Assembly: GCA_963753685.1 (NCBI GenBank)
Contig: CAVWDE010000019.1
Coordinates: 222,480-286,479, forward strand
Length of the DNA: 64,000 nt
Source of the DNA: DATAOG01 sp963753685
GTDB taxonomy: Bacteria; Pseudomonadota; Alphaproteobacteria; Geminicoccales; Geminicoccaceae
Direction of reading: 5' to 3'
Shown here in pieces: positions 44,664 to 53,145 of this stretch. The translations under genes and the position numbers were made by a program. The notes under the pieces were generated by a model that did not search any database, was not told the origin of the DNA, and worked only from the letters and a program-made list of their open reading frames with translations. The stretch's first letter is position 1, and every line of letters begins with the position of its first letter.

Positions 44664-44913
44664 GGCTATCTCCTTGCAACTCCTGCGATGCTGCTCCGGC
44701 ACCAGACCGAGTGCCGGAACCTCGGCATCGCTCGTGACGGTGACCGCTGACCGACGTCGCCCGCTAGCGGGTCAAGCAGCTCATCGCCCGGACAGCGAGT
44801 TCAGCGGCTTCTCCGACGCTTGCACGTGGCCGGACCATCCGAGGAAGCGCGACGTCGAGCACTACGTCAACCTCCGACGCGACGCCGCCGGGATCGGCGC
44901 CGACGAGTGCCCC
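44664..44913. other. gap upstream of the radical SAM gene
   Basis: About 250 bp. The part near 44664-44760 should hold the radical SAM promoter. A coding-like frame that opens further upstream on the plus strand enters the next ORF. Confidence 0.3.
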
Positions 44914-45387
44914 ATGGCCGACCGCTGCGTGCTCTCGGCGATCGACCAGGACCTGGCGGTGCTGCCCTCCCCGATCGCCAGCGAGCAGGATCGGCCCGAC
45001 GCCCCGAAGTTCCTCGGCCACTGGGTCGGTGGCGTGCACCAGCCGCAGCACGTCTCGTTCGAGGACGACCGCCGCGCCAACGGCGGGGTCCGCGTGACCG
45101 GCGGCCTTTGCGGCGGCAAGCTACACGGCGTCCGGGACAGCTGGATCATCAAGCGGGGGCTCGGCACGGACGCTGCCGCAGTCGCTGGCCAGCCCCGGAG
45201 CGCGATCACCGATCAGCAGCGGTCGGAGTGGCTGGCGCCGAGCCCGATCGGCTGGGCCAACGAGTCGTTCGCGATCGCGACCGATCCCACGGTCGGGTAC
45301 TGCGTCCGAACCGCGGCGGGCTGCTGGTACGACCGCGACCGGGAGCGGCTGGAGGCTGGTCGGCCGGAGAAGAACCGTGCTCGTTGA
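44914..45387 (+). CDS. hypothetical protein
   Basis: This is a 157-residue ORF from ATG 44914 (MADRCVLSAIDQDLAVLPSP) to the TGA at 45385. The amino-acid composition is protein-like (FLGHWVGGVHQPQHVSFEDD, IIKRGLGTDAAAVAG, SEWLAPSPIGWANESFAIAT), in contrast to the Arg-rich competing frame. The frame is open further upstream, so the gene may be longer or 5'-truncated. No family, signal peptide or membrane helix is recognised. It lies in the degraded mobile-DNA segment and may be phage- or plasmid-derived. Confidence 0.4.
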   Translation: MADRCVLSAIDQDLAVLPSPIASEQDRPDAPKFLGHWVGGVHQPQHVSFEDDRRANGGVRVTGGLCGGKLHGVRDSWIIKRGLGTDAAAVAGQPRSAITDQQRSEWLAPSPIGWANESFAIATDPTVGYCVRTAAGCWYDRDRERLEAGRPEKNRAR

Positions 45388-45507
45388 CGGCACGTAGATC
45401 GAGGCGCAGGCGTCGCGAGCACGCCCACGCTTGAAGCAGCGGTCCGAGTCGGGGTCCGATCGACCGCATCCCACCGCGGAGGATATGGCGATGGTGTGGC
45501 CGAGCCC

Positions 45508-45523
45508 GTGCAATCAATTGCAC
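45508..45523. repeat. palindrome GTGCAAT-CA-ATTGCAC, copy 1
   Basis: Perfect 7-bp inverted arms around CA. The same arms recur at 48708-48725 around CG. The two sites flank the primase-helicase pseudogene and the small ORFs. Confidence 0.7.
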
Positions 45524-45704
45524 CTGACGCCGGGGCCACCCACCGCCTCGACAGCGCGCAGCGCTGGGTGGTCTCCTGCGGGCGCAGAACAGAACAAGCA
45601 CTAGCCGATGGACCACCCCTCCTTCCGCGGCCAGCTCGCGTTCTCGATAGGACGACGGGAGATTTGCCCGACTGCTCTCCAAAAAAGACGACGAAGACTA
45701 CGGT

Positions 45705-46085
45705 GTGTTTCGGGCCGATACACTGGATCTTGTCTATGTCCAGGACCGGGCTTCTGCGATTGCCGCCGCGCTTCAGATCCTCGATCAACGTGCCACCGAG
45801 CCTGCTGGCCGACAGAGCCTCAAAAAAATCAATCATCCGCCGGAGCAGGATCTGGACAACGAAAGCGTCTACCAGGTGACCCCGAAAGCCCTCGAGCAGG
45901 CTCGCGCCCTCGGGATCGAGGCCGACATCGAAGGGCAGCTCCAGCGCATGGCTTGTGATGCTACCGCCTGTAGTGACAAGCGCGCGACCGTTCGGCTCGG
46001 ACGCTTCATCATGCGCCTGGAGGGCAACACCGTGACCTGGATCGGCGTCGTCAATCCGCGACGCGGTCGCGGCAAGAAGAAGTAA
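45705..46085 (+). CDS. hypothetical protein, possibly 5'-truncated
   Basis: This is a 126-residue ORF from GTG 45705 (VFRADTLDLVYVQDRASAIA) to TAA 46085. The composition is protein-like, with SVYQVTPKALEQARALGIEA, two cysteines (ACDATACSD) and a basic end RRGRGKKK. The same frame is open and coding-like back to about 45651 (RFARLLSKKDDEDYG) but without an ATG, which suggests a lost 5' end. Local GC is lower than in the core genes. A long antisense ORF covers it, but its translation is less protein-like. No family recognised. Confidence 0.5.
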   Translation: MFRADTLDLVYVQDRASAIAAALQILDQRATEPAGRQSLKKINHPPEQDLDNESVYQVTPKALEQARALGIEADIEGQLQRMACDATACSDKRATVRLGRFIMRLEGNTVTWIGVVNPRRGRGKKK

Positions 46086-46276
46086 CCGCATTTCGAACCT
46101 GCGGGCCGTCGGGTCCGCCGGCTCGAAGTTATGTCCGAGTTCTTCAAGCATCAGGACATAATCAAGGCCGGAGACCCGCACCGGTCAGAGTTGGATAATG
46201 CCATTCAGGTATTGGTTGCCCGAGGTGCGACGAGGCCTGAAACCTCCGGACCGACACCGGCGCTCACCCGAAGCCG

Positions 46277-46374
46277 CTGAAGACGCGACGGAAGATCGAC
46301 CCGGCGAGCAAGGCGCGGATCGCGCTCGCCGCGGTCCGCGATCTTCAACACCGATCAGGGCCGCCAGTTCCCCT
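46277..46374 (+). pseudogene. IS3-family remnant (orfA start joined to orfB piece)
   Basis: One frame reads LKTRRKIDPASKARIALAAV, the helix-turn-helix start of IS3 orfA. It runs within a few bases into another frame reading IFNTDQGRQF, the DDE-domain motif of IS3 orfB. The normal 600 bp or so between them is missing, so this is an internally deleted fragment. The join is near 46338. Confidence 0.5.
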
Positions 46375-46401
46375 CAGGGTGGTCGCAGCGGCAAAGCCTG
46401 C

Positions 46402-48454
46402 ATGGTCACCGAGGACGTCATCGATTGGGACGCCGACCCGGGCACCATCCAAGAGCGGCTGGACGCGATGCTCGCGTCCGACCAGAAGTTCCGACGGACC
46501 TGGGAGCACGACCGGCCCGACATGGCTGACGATTCGTTGAGCACCTACGACATGTCGCTCCTGTCCCAGGCGGTGCTGGTTCACGCGTGGTTGCACCCGA
46601 CCGACCTCTACCTGTTGCTGCGCCTCCACCGGGAGCACTGGGGCAACGCCGGGGACAAGAAGAAGGCCGTCAGGCGGGACTACGTCTGCCGCACCGTCGG
46701 CAGGGCCTTGGCGAGGCTCCAGGAGGATGAGGAGGACGAGGACGAGGACGTGATCAGGCTCAGCCCTGGGCGGCTGCCCTCGATCATGGCCAAGGCTGCG
46801 GCCAACCTCGGGCGCATGACCCGTGCCGCGCCCCTCAAAGGAGTCTATCGCCGGGGGGATCAGATCGTGCAGGTCGTGAGGATGGCTGACCACCCGGGCG
46901 CCAAAGAGGGCGGGTCGCTGGTGATCACGCTGGTGGACCCGGATGCCTTGCAGCTGGCGTTGGCGCAAATCTGCCGGTGGCAGCGCTACGCGGCCCTCAA
47001 AGGTGGTCGCAACCGACGTCCCGGACACGCTGGCGAGGAAGCTGCTGGCGACCGCCGTGACGTGGTCGAAAGAAATCCCCGTGCTCATGGGCATCGTGGA
47101 GGCTCCGACGCTCCGGTCGGACGGCACGGTGCTCGATCAGCCCGGCTACGATGTCGAGACGGGCCTGGTGTTCGATCCCGGTGGCATCGAGTTCCCGCCG
47201 GTGCCGGAGGCGCCGACCCGCGAGGACGCGCTGGCAGCGCTGAAGAAGTTCACCGATCTCCTGGCCGGCTTCCCGTTCGTCGACGAGGCCAGCCTGAGCG
47301 TCGCCTTGGCCGCGATCATCACGCCCTTGGTCCGGCATGCCTGCCGGGCCGTGCCCATCATAGCGATCACCGCGCCCAAGATGGGAAGCGGCAAGACCTT
47401 GCTCGTGACCGTGGTGGGCTACGTCTACATCGGCCGGCCGCCGTGCCTGATCAGCGAGGCCGGCAGCCAGGAGGAGGACAAGAAGCGGCTGCTCGCCATT
47501 CTGATGGAGGGCGCGCCTCTGATCGTGATCGACAACGTTGACCGGGAGCTGAAGTCGGCTCCGCTTTGCACCATCCTGACCGAGCCGTCCTATTCCGGCC
47601 GGCTCCTGGGCGTGACCCGGATGGCGACAGCGCCGTGCAGGGCGACGTTCTTGGCCACGGGCAACAACCTGGTCCTCGCGGGGGATCTGACGTCGCGGGC
47701 GCTGGTCTGCGCCCTGGACCCGCAATGCGAGCACCCCGAGGAGCGGGCCTTCGACGTCAACCTGCACGAGGTGGTGCCGAAGCGCCGGGCGGAGCTGGCG
47801 GCGGCGGCGCTGACGATCGTCCGCGCATATCTGGCCGCCGGTGAGCCGAGGCCGAAGGTCCCGAACTTCGGTCGGTTCGAGGACTGGTCCCGTTTCGTGC
47901 GCTACCCCCTGATCTGACTCGGCATGGCTGACCCGTGCGCCGGACGCCAGCGGATCGCGGCCCGCAATCCGGGCCGAGAGCAGCACTTGGCGTTGCTCAA
48001 GACCTGGCACGACCTGTGCGGGTCGGACGCGATCACGGTCAAGGAGGCGATCGCGGAGGCCACCCGGGATCTCGGCAAGTCCGACAGCCAGCGCGCAGAG
48101 CGCGAGGCGCTGCACGACGCCATGATGGAGGTTGCCGGCCGGTCGGGCGTGGTGTCGCCCACGGCTTTGGGCAAGTTCATCGCCCGGTACGAGAACCGCA
48201 TCGAGGGCGGGCTCCGGTTCGAGAAGGCCGGCAAGGCGAAGTGCGCCGCGCTGCGGCGGGTCGTGGCGATGGACGACCACGGCTCGGGGCCGAGCAAGGG
48301 TGACGATGGTAAGGTTGGTAAGGTTCTGTCGGTACAGAATGTTGTGACGATCATCAAGACAGGTATCGGACCGGGCAAGATCACGGTCAAGAGACCGAAG
48401 AAGGTTTTGGAGGGTCTTGGGATCGGGAGTCCGGTTCCGACCGGCAAGAACTGA
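46402..48454 (+). pseudogene. phage/plasmid-type primase-helicase, broken by frameshift and TGA
   Basis: Three pieces read as one gene. Frame 1 from ATG 46402 gives VIDWDADPGTIQERLDAML through DLYLLLRLHREHWGN to ALAQICRWQRYAALK near 47000. Coding then continues one base further on (KVVATDVPDTLARKLLATAV, then the Walker A APKMGSGKT and LIVIDNVDREL) to a TGA at 47915-47917. The same frame goes on after it (LGMADPCAGRQRIAARNPGR) to the TGA at 48454. A single extra base near AAAGG at 46999-47003 and the TGA explain both breaks. The ATPase and flanks resemble C-terminal halves of DNA primase/helicase proteins of temperate phages and plasmids; the N-terminal primase part is missing. No active protein is expected. 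Confidence 0.75.
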
Positions 48455-48896
48455 CAATACCAAGGTCAACATCCACACCGGGGGATCTCGAGGGCAGCGG
48501 GGTCATCCGCTCGTAGGCACCGTAGTCCACGCGTGCGGCAGGTGGTCCGAGCAGGCAGCGGTCGGCACGGCTTTGGAGCCGCCTGTCGCGGCCTCGCGAA
48601 GTCGGAAGGTCAACAGCTTCCCGAGTCAGCAATGCCGGCGACCCGAGCCACGCTCAAACCGCAGCTGTTGCACATTGCCGGTATGGCAAACAGCGGCCGG
48701 CGCCGTTTGTGCAATCGATTGCACAGCAGGGCAGCAGCCACGGCGGCGATCCAACAGCCGGCTCGTGCCCCGGCCTCCTGGTCGCAAGCGGGGATCGGCC
48801 GGCCGGACGCAGTTCATCGGCCAATCCGCAGTCGGGCACCTCACCGCAAGGCGATGCGCGCCGGCGCTTCCCAGCTTCCCATCGTGGCAAGCGGCA
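48455..48896. other. gap after the primase-helicase pseudogene
   Basis: About 440 bp without a convincing gene. It contains the second GTGCAAT...ATTGCAC palindrome (48708-48725). Confidence 0.35.
48708..48725. repeat. palindrome TGTGCAATCGATTGCACA, copy 2
   Basis: Perfect 18-bp palindrome. The seven-base arms GTGCAAT and ATTGCAC are the same as at 45508-45523, about 3.2 kb away; surrounding bases differ. Confidence 0.75.
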
Positions 48897-49109
48897 ATGA
48901 CGTCAGGACGTGATGAAGCCTATGGGTATTGGCTCGACGGCGTGCAGCCGGCATGGACGTCGCTGCCGCCGGCGGTGCTGACGATGCTCGAGAACGCCCG
49001 GATCGGCGAGACAGGCGTCCTGTACATCTCGTACGCGCCCTCCTGCTGGCTGGACCATGTGCCCGTGCTGCGGCTTGCCCGCCTGCTGCTCGAGCGGCTC
49101 TCCGGGTGA
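48897..49109 (+). CDS. small hypothetical protein
   Basis: This is a 70-residue ORF (MTSGRDEAYGYWLDGVQPAW to LARLLLERLSG). The composition is protein-like with Trp, Tyr and acidic residues, unlike random GC-rich frames here. The ribosome site is weak. A second coding-like stretch in another frame (MCVDAGCATQDVYAWVRQHL, from 49109) follows directly, so this may be the front of a frameshifted gene. No family recognised. Confidence 0.35.
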   Translation: MTSGRDEAYGYWLDGVQPAWTSLPPAVLTMLENARIGETGVLYISYAPSCWLDHVPVLRLARLLLERLSG

Positions 49110-49605
49110 TGTGCGTGGACGCCGGCTGCGCCACCCAGGACGTCTACGCCTGGGTCCGGCAGCACCTGCAAGCGGGCTGGGGGAGACGCAGGCCGGCTCG
49201 GCTGCCTGGCCACGCGGATGAACCACCCGGCGGCGTTGACGACCCCACAGAACGCTGCTCAGTTCCAACGACACGTCGATCCCGGGACAGTGCTCCCGGG
49301 CTGTCCCTCGACGATGATCGGAGCTGAACCCTTGGGACCCCGATCATACCTCGTCACTCTGGGGGACAGCCGCCCCGCCGGTCACGCTCTCGCGCAGGCC
49401 CACTGCGGCAGTTAGGATGTCGCGCTGCAACAGCCTGAAGGCCTGCGGCCCGCCATGTTCTTTGCAATCGCGCGCGCGCCGCTTATCCTCGCCCGGCGAC
49501 TATCGACGGTTCGGAGCGGCTACCACCGTTCCGGGACGCCGCGCTTGCGGTGGGCCGGTCGCGAAGCGCGCGGCCCGAGGCGAATACAGAACAGAGGAGG
49601 CAACC
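49110..49605. other. gap upstream of the peptide transporter operon
   Basis: About 500 bp. Apart from the coding-like stretch near 49109-49170 no gene is evident. The second half should hold the promoter of the binding-protein gene. Confidence 0.35.
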
Positions 49606-51162
49606 ATGAAGCGTGCGTTCCTGGCGGCGCTGATGCTGACCGCATCGTTCGGCACGGCGGGCGCCGCCGACAAGACGCTGGTCATCTCGATCCAGGCCGA
49701 CCCGACCGGTTTCGACCCCGAGGCGGTGCTCAACAACACCTCGGGCTTCGTCATGGCCACGATCTACGACGGTCTGGTGCGCTACAAGCCCGGCACGGTC
49801 GAGGTCGAGCCGGGCTTGGCGGAAAGCTGGGGCATCTCCGATGACGGCCTCACCTACACCTTCCATCTGCGCCAAGGCGTGACCTTCCAGGACGGCACGC
49901 CGTTCAATGCCAAGACCTACGTGCAGGGTCTGGATCGCCTGTTCAAGAAGGACGCTCCCGACTACATCTACAACAGCGGCCCGGTCGAGACCATGGCCGA
50001 CTTCACCTACGAAGCCGTCGACAGCTATCGCGTGGTCGACGACCATACCGTCGAGTTCAAGCTCAAGCATCCGTCGGCACCGTTCCTCGCCAGTCTGGCG
50101 ATGGTCTGGAACGGCGTCGTCAGCCCGCCTGCGGTCGCCAAGTTCGGCAAGAACTTCCGGAACAATCCGGTCGGCACCGGCCCGTTCATCTTCAAGGAGT
50201 GGGCGCACGGCGATCAGGTGACCTTGGACGCCAACCCGAACTATTGGGGCGGCAAGCCGAAGGTCGACCGCCTGATCTTCAAGGTCATCCCGGAGCCGCA
50301 GGCGGCGTTCCTCGCGCTCAAGAACGGCACCGTGCAGATCATGGGCGACGTCGTCACCCAGGTGATCCCGGCGATCAAGGGCGATTCCAATCTCGAGCTC
50401 CTGACCCAGCCCGGCCTCACGATCAACGGCATCGGCATGCCGACCGACGCCAAGCCGTTCGACGACGTGCGAGTCCGCCAGGCGCTCAACTATGCGGTCG
50501 ACAAGAAGGCGATCAACGACAGCCTGTACAAGGGCCTCGCGGTCACCATGACCTCGCCCCTGCCGCCCGCGGAATGGGGCTTCGACGAGAGCCTCAAGGG
50601 CTATCCCTACGACCCCGAGAAGGCCAAGGCGCTCCTGAGTGAGGCGGGCTACCCCGACGGCTTCAAGACGGAGCTTTTGGCCTACACCTCCGCGCGCGGC
50701 TACAACCCGGCCGGCCCGCAGCTGGCCGTGGCTGTCCAGGGCTATCTCAAGCAGGTCGGCGTCGAGGCGAGCGTGCAGCAGATCGAGTTCGGCGCTTATC
50801 TGGCCAAAGCCCGCTCCGGCAACTACGACGGCATGTTCATGGTCGGCTGGTCGGGCGACAACGGCGACCCCGACAATTTCGTGGGCGAGATCTTCGGCAG
50901 CGAGCACATCCCGGTCACCAACATGGCGCGCTACCACAACCCGAAGCTCGACCAGGTGCTGCTGCAGGCGCGGCGCGAGAGCGATCACGACAAGCGCGTC
51001 GAGCTGTACCAAGAGGCGCAGGCGATGGTCGTCGAGGGGGCGCCCTGGATCATGGTCAACTCGACCCTCCAGGTGCGCGCGGAGCGCAAGGAGGTCAAGG
51101 GCTTCCAGCTCAACCCGACCCAGATGTTCTTCGACATGGAGAAGGTCTCGCTCGAGCCCTGA
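49606..51162 (+). CDS. ABC transporter substrate-binding protein, peptide/nickel (SBP_bac_5) family
   Basis: This is a 518-residue periplasmic binding protein. The signal peptide is MKRAFLAALMLTASFGTAGA, cut before ADK. Family stretches include IQADPTGFDPEAVLNNTSGF, GLAESWGISDDGLTYTFHLR, GVTFQDGTPF, NPVGTGPFIFKEW and DVRVRQALNYAVDKKAI. GAGGAGG stands 8 bp before ATG 49606. Two permease genes follow on the same strand. The family binds peptides, opines or similar compounds; the neighbouring hydrolases suggest an amide or peptide-like ligand. Confidence 0.93.
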   Translation: MKRAFLAALMLTASFGTAGAADKTLVISIQADPTGFDPEAVLNNTSGFVMATIYDGLVRYKPGTVEVEPGLAESWGISDDGLTYTFHLRQGVTFQDGTPFNAKTYVQGLDRLFKKDAPDYIYNSGPVETMADFTYEAVDSYRVVDDHTVEFKLKHPSAPFLASLAMVWNGVVSPPAVAKFGKNFRNNPVGTGPFIFKEWAHGDQVTLDANPNYWGGKPKVDRLIFKVIPEPQAAFLALKNGTVQIMGDVVTQVIPAIKGDSNLELLTQPGLTINGIGMPTDAKPFDDVRVRQALNYAVDKKAINDSLYKGLAVTMTSPLPPAEWGFDESLKGYPYDPEKAKALLSEAGYPDGFKTELLAYTSARGYNPAGPQLAVAVQGYLKQVGVEASVQQIEFGAYLAKARSGNYDGMFMVGWSGDNGDPDNFVGEIFGSEHIPVTNMARYHNPKLDQVLLQARRESDHDKRVELYQEAQAMVVEGAPWIMVNSTLQVRAERKEVKGFQLNPTQMFFDMEKVSLEP

Positions 51163-51274
51163 GCGAACCGGCGCTGGCGGGCAGGGGCGGGTGGCCAGGG
51201 TGCCGGCGCTCCTGCGCCCGCTGGCATGCGCGGGTCGCGCGAGCGACCGGCGCTGACGAGCGGGGTCCAGGGGA

Positions 51275-52279
51275 TTGGCCGAGTATCTCGTTCGACGGCT
51301 GATCCAGCTCGCCTTCGTGCTGGTCGGCGTCAGCGTCGTCGTGTTCTTCGCCATGCGGGTGCTGCCGGGCGACGTCGCGCAGCTCCTGCTCGGCGAGCAC
51401 GCGACCGCCGAGCAGCTCGTGCGCCTGCGCCACCAGCTCGGGATCGACCAGCCGATCTATGTGCAGTACGAGCGCTTCGCGCTCGACGCGCTGCACGGCG
51501 ACTTCGGCACCTCGACGCGCACCAACGATGACGCCCTCCACGCTGTGCTGATCGCCTTCCCGGTGACCCTGCAGCTCTCGCTCGCAGCGCTCGTGATCGC
51601 GGTCGCGATCGGCGTGCCCACGGGCGTGCTGGCGGCGAGCCGGCCCTATTCCTGGCTCGATAACCTGGTCATGACCGCATCGCTGTTCGGGGTCTCGATG
51701 CCGATCTTCTGGCTCGGCCTGATGCTGATCCTGGTGTTCGCGAGCTTCCTCAACTGGCTGCCGCTGGGCGGCGTGCTGCCGATCGGCGCCGAGCTCCAAA
51801 GGGTCACCGGTGCGCCGGTGGTCGACAGCCTGCTCGCCGGACGGCTCGACCTGTTCGGGCTGGCGCTCGAGCATCTGATCCTGCCGGCCTGCACGCTCGC
51901 CACGATCCCGCTCGCCCTGATCACCCGGATCACCCGCTCGGAGATGCTGGCGGCCCTCGGCCAGGACTACGTCCGCACCGCGCGCGCCAAAGGCGTCGCC
52001 GAGTGGAAGGTGATCTTCAAGCACACGCTGCGCAACGCGCTGATCCCGGTCGTGACCGTGATCGGCCTGCAGCTCGGCCTCTTGCTCTCGGGGGCGGTGC
52101 TGACCGAGACCATCTTCGCCCTGCCCGGGCTCGGTCGGCTCGTGGTCAACTCCGTGCTGAGCCGCGACTATCCAGTCGTGCAGGCGGCGGCGATTGTGAC
52201 CTCGCTGCTGTTCGTGCTGGTCAACCTCGTGGTCGACGTCAGCTACGCCTACCTCGACCCGCGGATCCGCTACCGATGA
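51275..52279 (+). CDS. ABC transporter permease, DppB/OppB type
   Basis: This is a 334-residue inner-membrane permease with six helices. It starts at TTG 51275 (MAEYLVRRLIQLAFVLVGVS, initiation as Met); a TGA at 51254 leaves no ATG or GTG. Typical features are FFAMRVLPGDVA near the start, the cytoplasmic EAA loop region (RSEMLAALGQDYVRTARAKG and VIFKHTLRNALIPVVTV) and the end YAYLDPRIRYR. The TTG start with AGGGGA almost touching it may give low expression. It overlaps the next permease as ATGA. Confidence 0.92.
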   Translation: MAEYLVRRLIQLAFVLVGVSVVVFFAMRVLPGDVAQLLLGEHATAEQLVRLRHQLGIDQPIYVQYERFALDALHGDFGTSTRTNDDALHAVLIAFPVTLQLSLAALVIAVAIGVPTGVLAASRPYSWLDNLVMTASLFGVSMPIFWLGLMLILVFASFLNWLPLGGVLPIGAELQRVTGAPVVDSLLAGRLDLFGLALEHLILPACTLATIPLALITRITRSEMLAALGQDYVRTARAKGVAEWKVIFKHTLRNALIPVVTVIGLQLGLLLSGAVLTETIFALPGLGRLVVNSVLSRDYPVVQAAAIVTSLLFVLVNLVVDVSYAYLDPRIRYR

Positions 52280-53145
52280 TCGCGGCCGAAGGCGCCGCGC
52301 CGCTGCCCGCCTCGTTGCGGCGCCGCAACGCGCTGCGTCTCCTGCGCCGCCCGACCGCGCGCATCGGGGCCGCGATCGTCCTTGGGTTCCTGCTGCTGAC
52401 GATCGCGGCGCCTCTGCTCGTGCCCTACGGCCCGCTCGACCAGGACTTCCTGCAGCCGTTGGTGCCGCCCTCGGTCGCGCACCTCCTGGGCACCGACCAG
52501 TACGGCCGCGACCTCTTGAGTCGCGTCATCTATGGCTCGCGCACGGCGCTCATGTCGATCCTGGTCGCGGACGGGCTCGCGCTCGTGCTCGGCAGCGCGC
52601 TCGGTCTCGTCGCCGGCTTCTACGCCGGCCGGGTCGACAGCCTGGTCATGCGGCTGATGGACGTCCTGCTCGCCTTCCCCTACCTGCTGCTGGCGCTGAT
52701 CATCGTCGCCGCGCTCGGCCCCAGCCTCCTCAACTCGATGATCGCGATCGGCATCGTCTACACGCCGCAGTACGCGCGGCTGATCCGCGGCCAGGTGCTG
52801 GCGGTCAAGGCGCAGGACTTCGTGCAGGCCGCGCAAGCGCTCGGTGCCAGCCGCATGCGCGTGATGCTGCGCCACGTCCTGCCGAACAGCTTCACGCCGG
52901 TCCTGGTGATGGCGACCCTGCAGGCGGGGACCGTGGTCGTGGAGACTGCGGGCCTGTCATTCCTCGGCCTCGGCGCGCAGCCGCCGTCCCCCGACTGGGG
53001 CGCCACGCTCGCGGACGGCCAGGGCTATTTCCTCACCGCGTGGTGGATTGCGACCTTCCCCGGCCTCGCCATTCTGATCGTGGTGCTGGGCTTCAACCTT
53101 CTGGGGGATGCGCTGCGCGACCACTTCGACCCGCGCCGCCGCTAG
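52276..53145 (+). CDS. ABC transporter permease, DppC/OppC type
   Basis: This is a 289-residue second permease with an N-terminal extension and six helices. Family stretches are HLLGTDQYGRDLLSRVIYGS, MDVLLAFPYLLLALIIVAAL and the EAA region VKAQDFVQAAQALGASRMRV followed by HVLPNSFTPVLVM. The end DALRDHFDPRRR is typical. The ATG lies within the stop of the first permease. Its TAG stop shares the palindrome CTAG (53142-53145) with the stop of the convergent M20 peptidase gene. Instead of ATPase genes, a minus-strand enzyme operon follows; the ATPases resume at 57189. Confidence 0.92.
   Translation: MIAAEGAAPLPASLRRRNALRLLRRPTARIGAAIVLGFLLLTIAAPLLVPYGPLDQDFLQPLVPPSVAHLLGTDQYGRDLLSRVIYGSRTALMSILVADGLALVLGSALGLVAGFYAGRVDSLVMRLMDVLLAFPYLLLALIIVAALGPSLLNSMIAIGIVYTPQYARLIRGQVLAVKAQDFVQAAQALGASRMRVMLRHVLPNSFTPVLVMATLQAGTVVVETAGLSFLGLGAQPPSPDWGATLADGQGYFLTAWWIATFPGLAILIVVLGFNLLGDALRDHFDPRRR

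Noticed and set aside
45213..46181. 322-codon minus-strand ORF
   Set aside because: It overlaps a more protein-like plus-strand ORF (45705-46085), has no motif, and its 3' half becomes Arg/Ser-rich.
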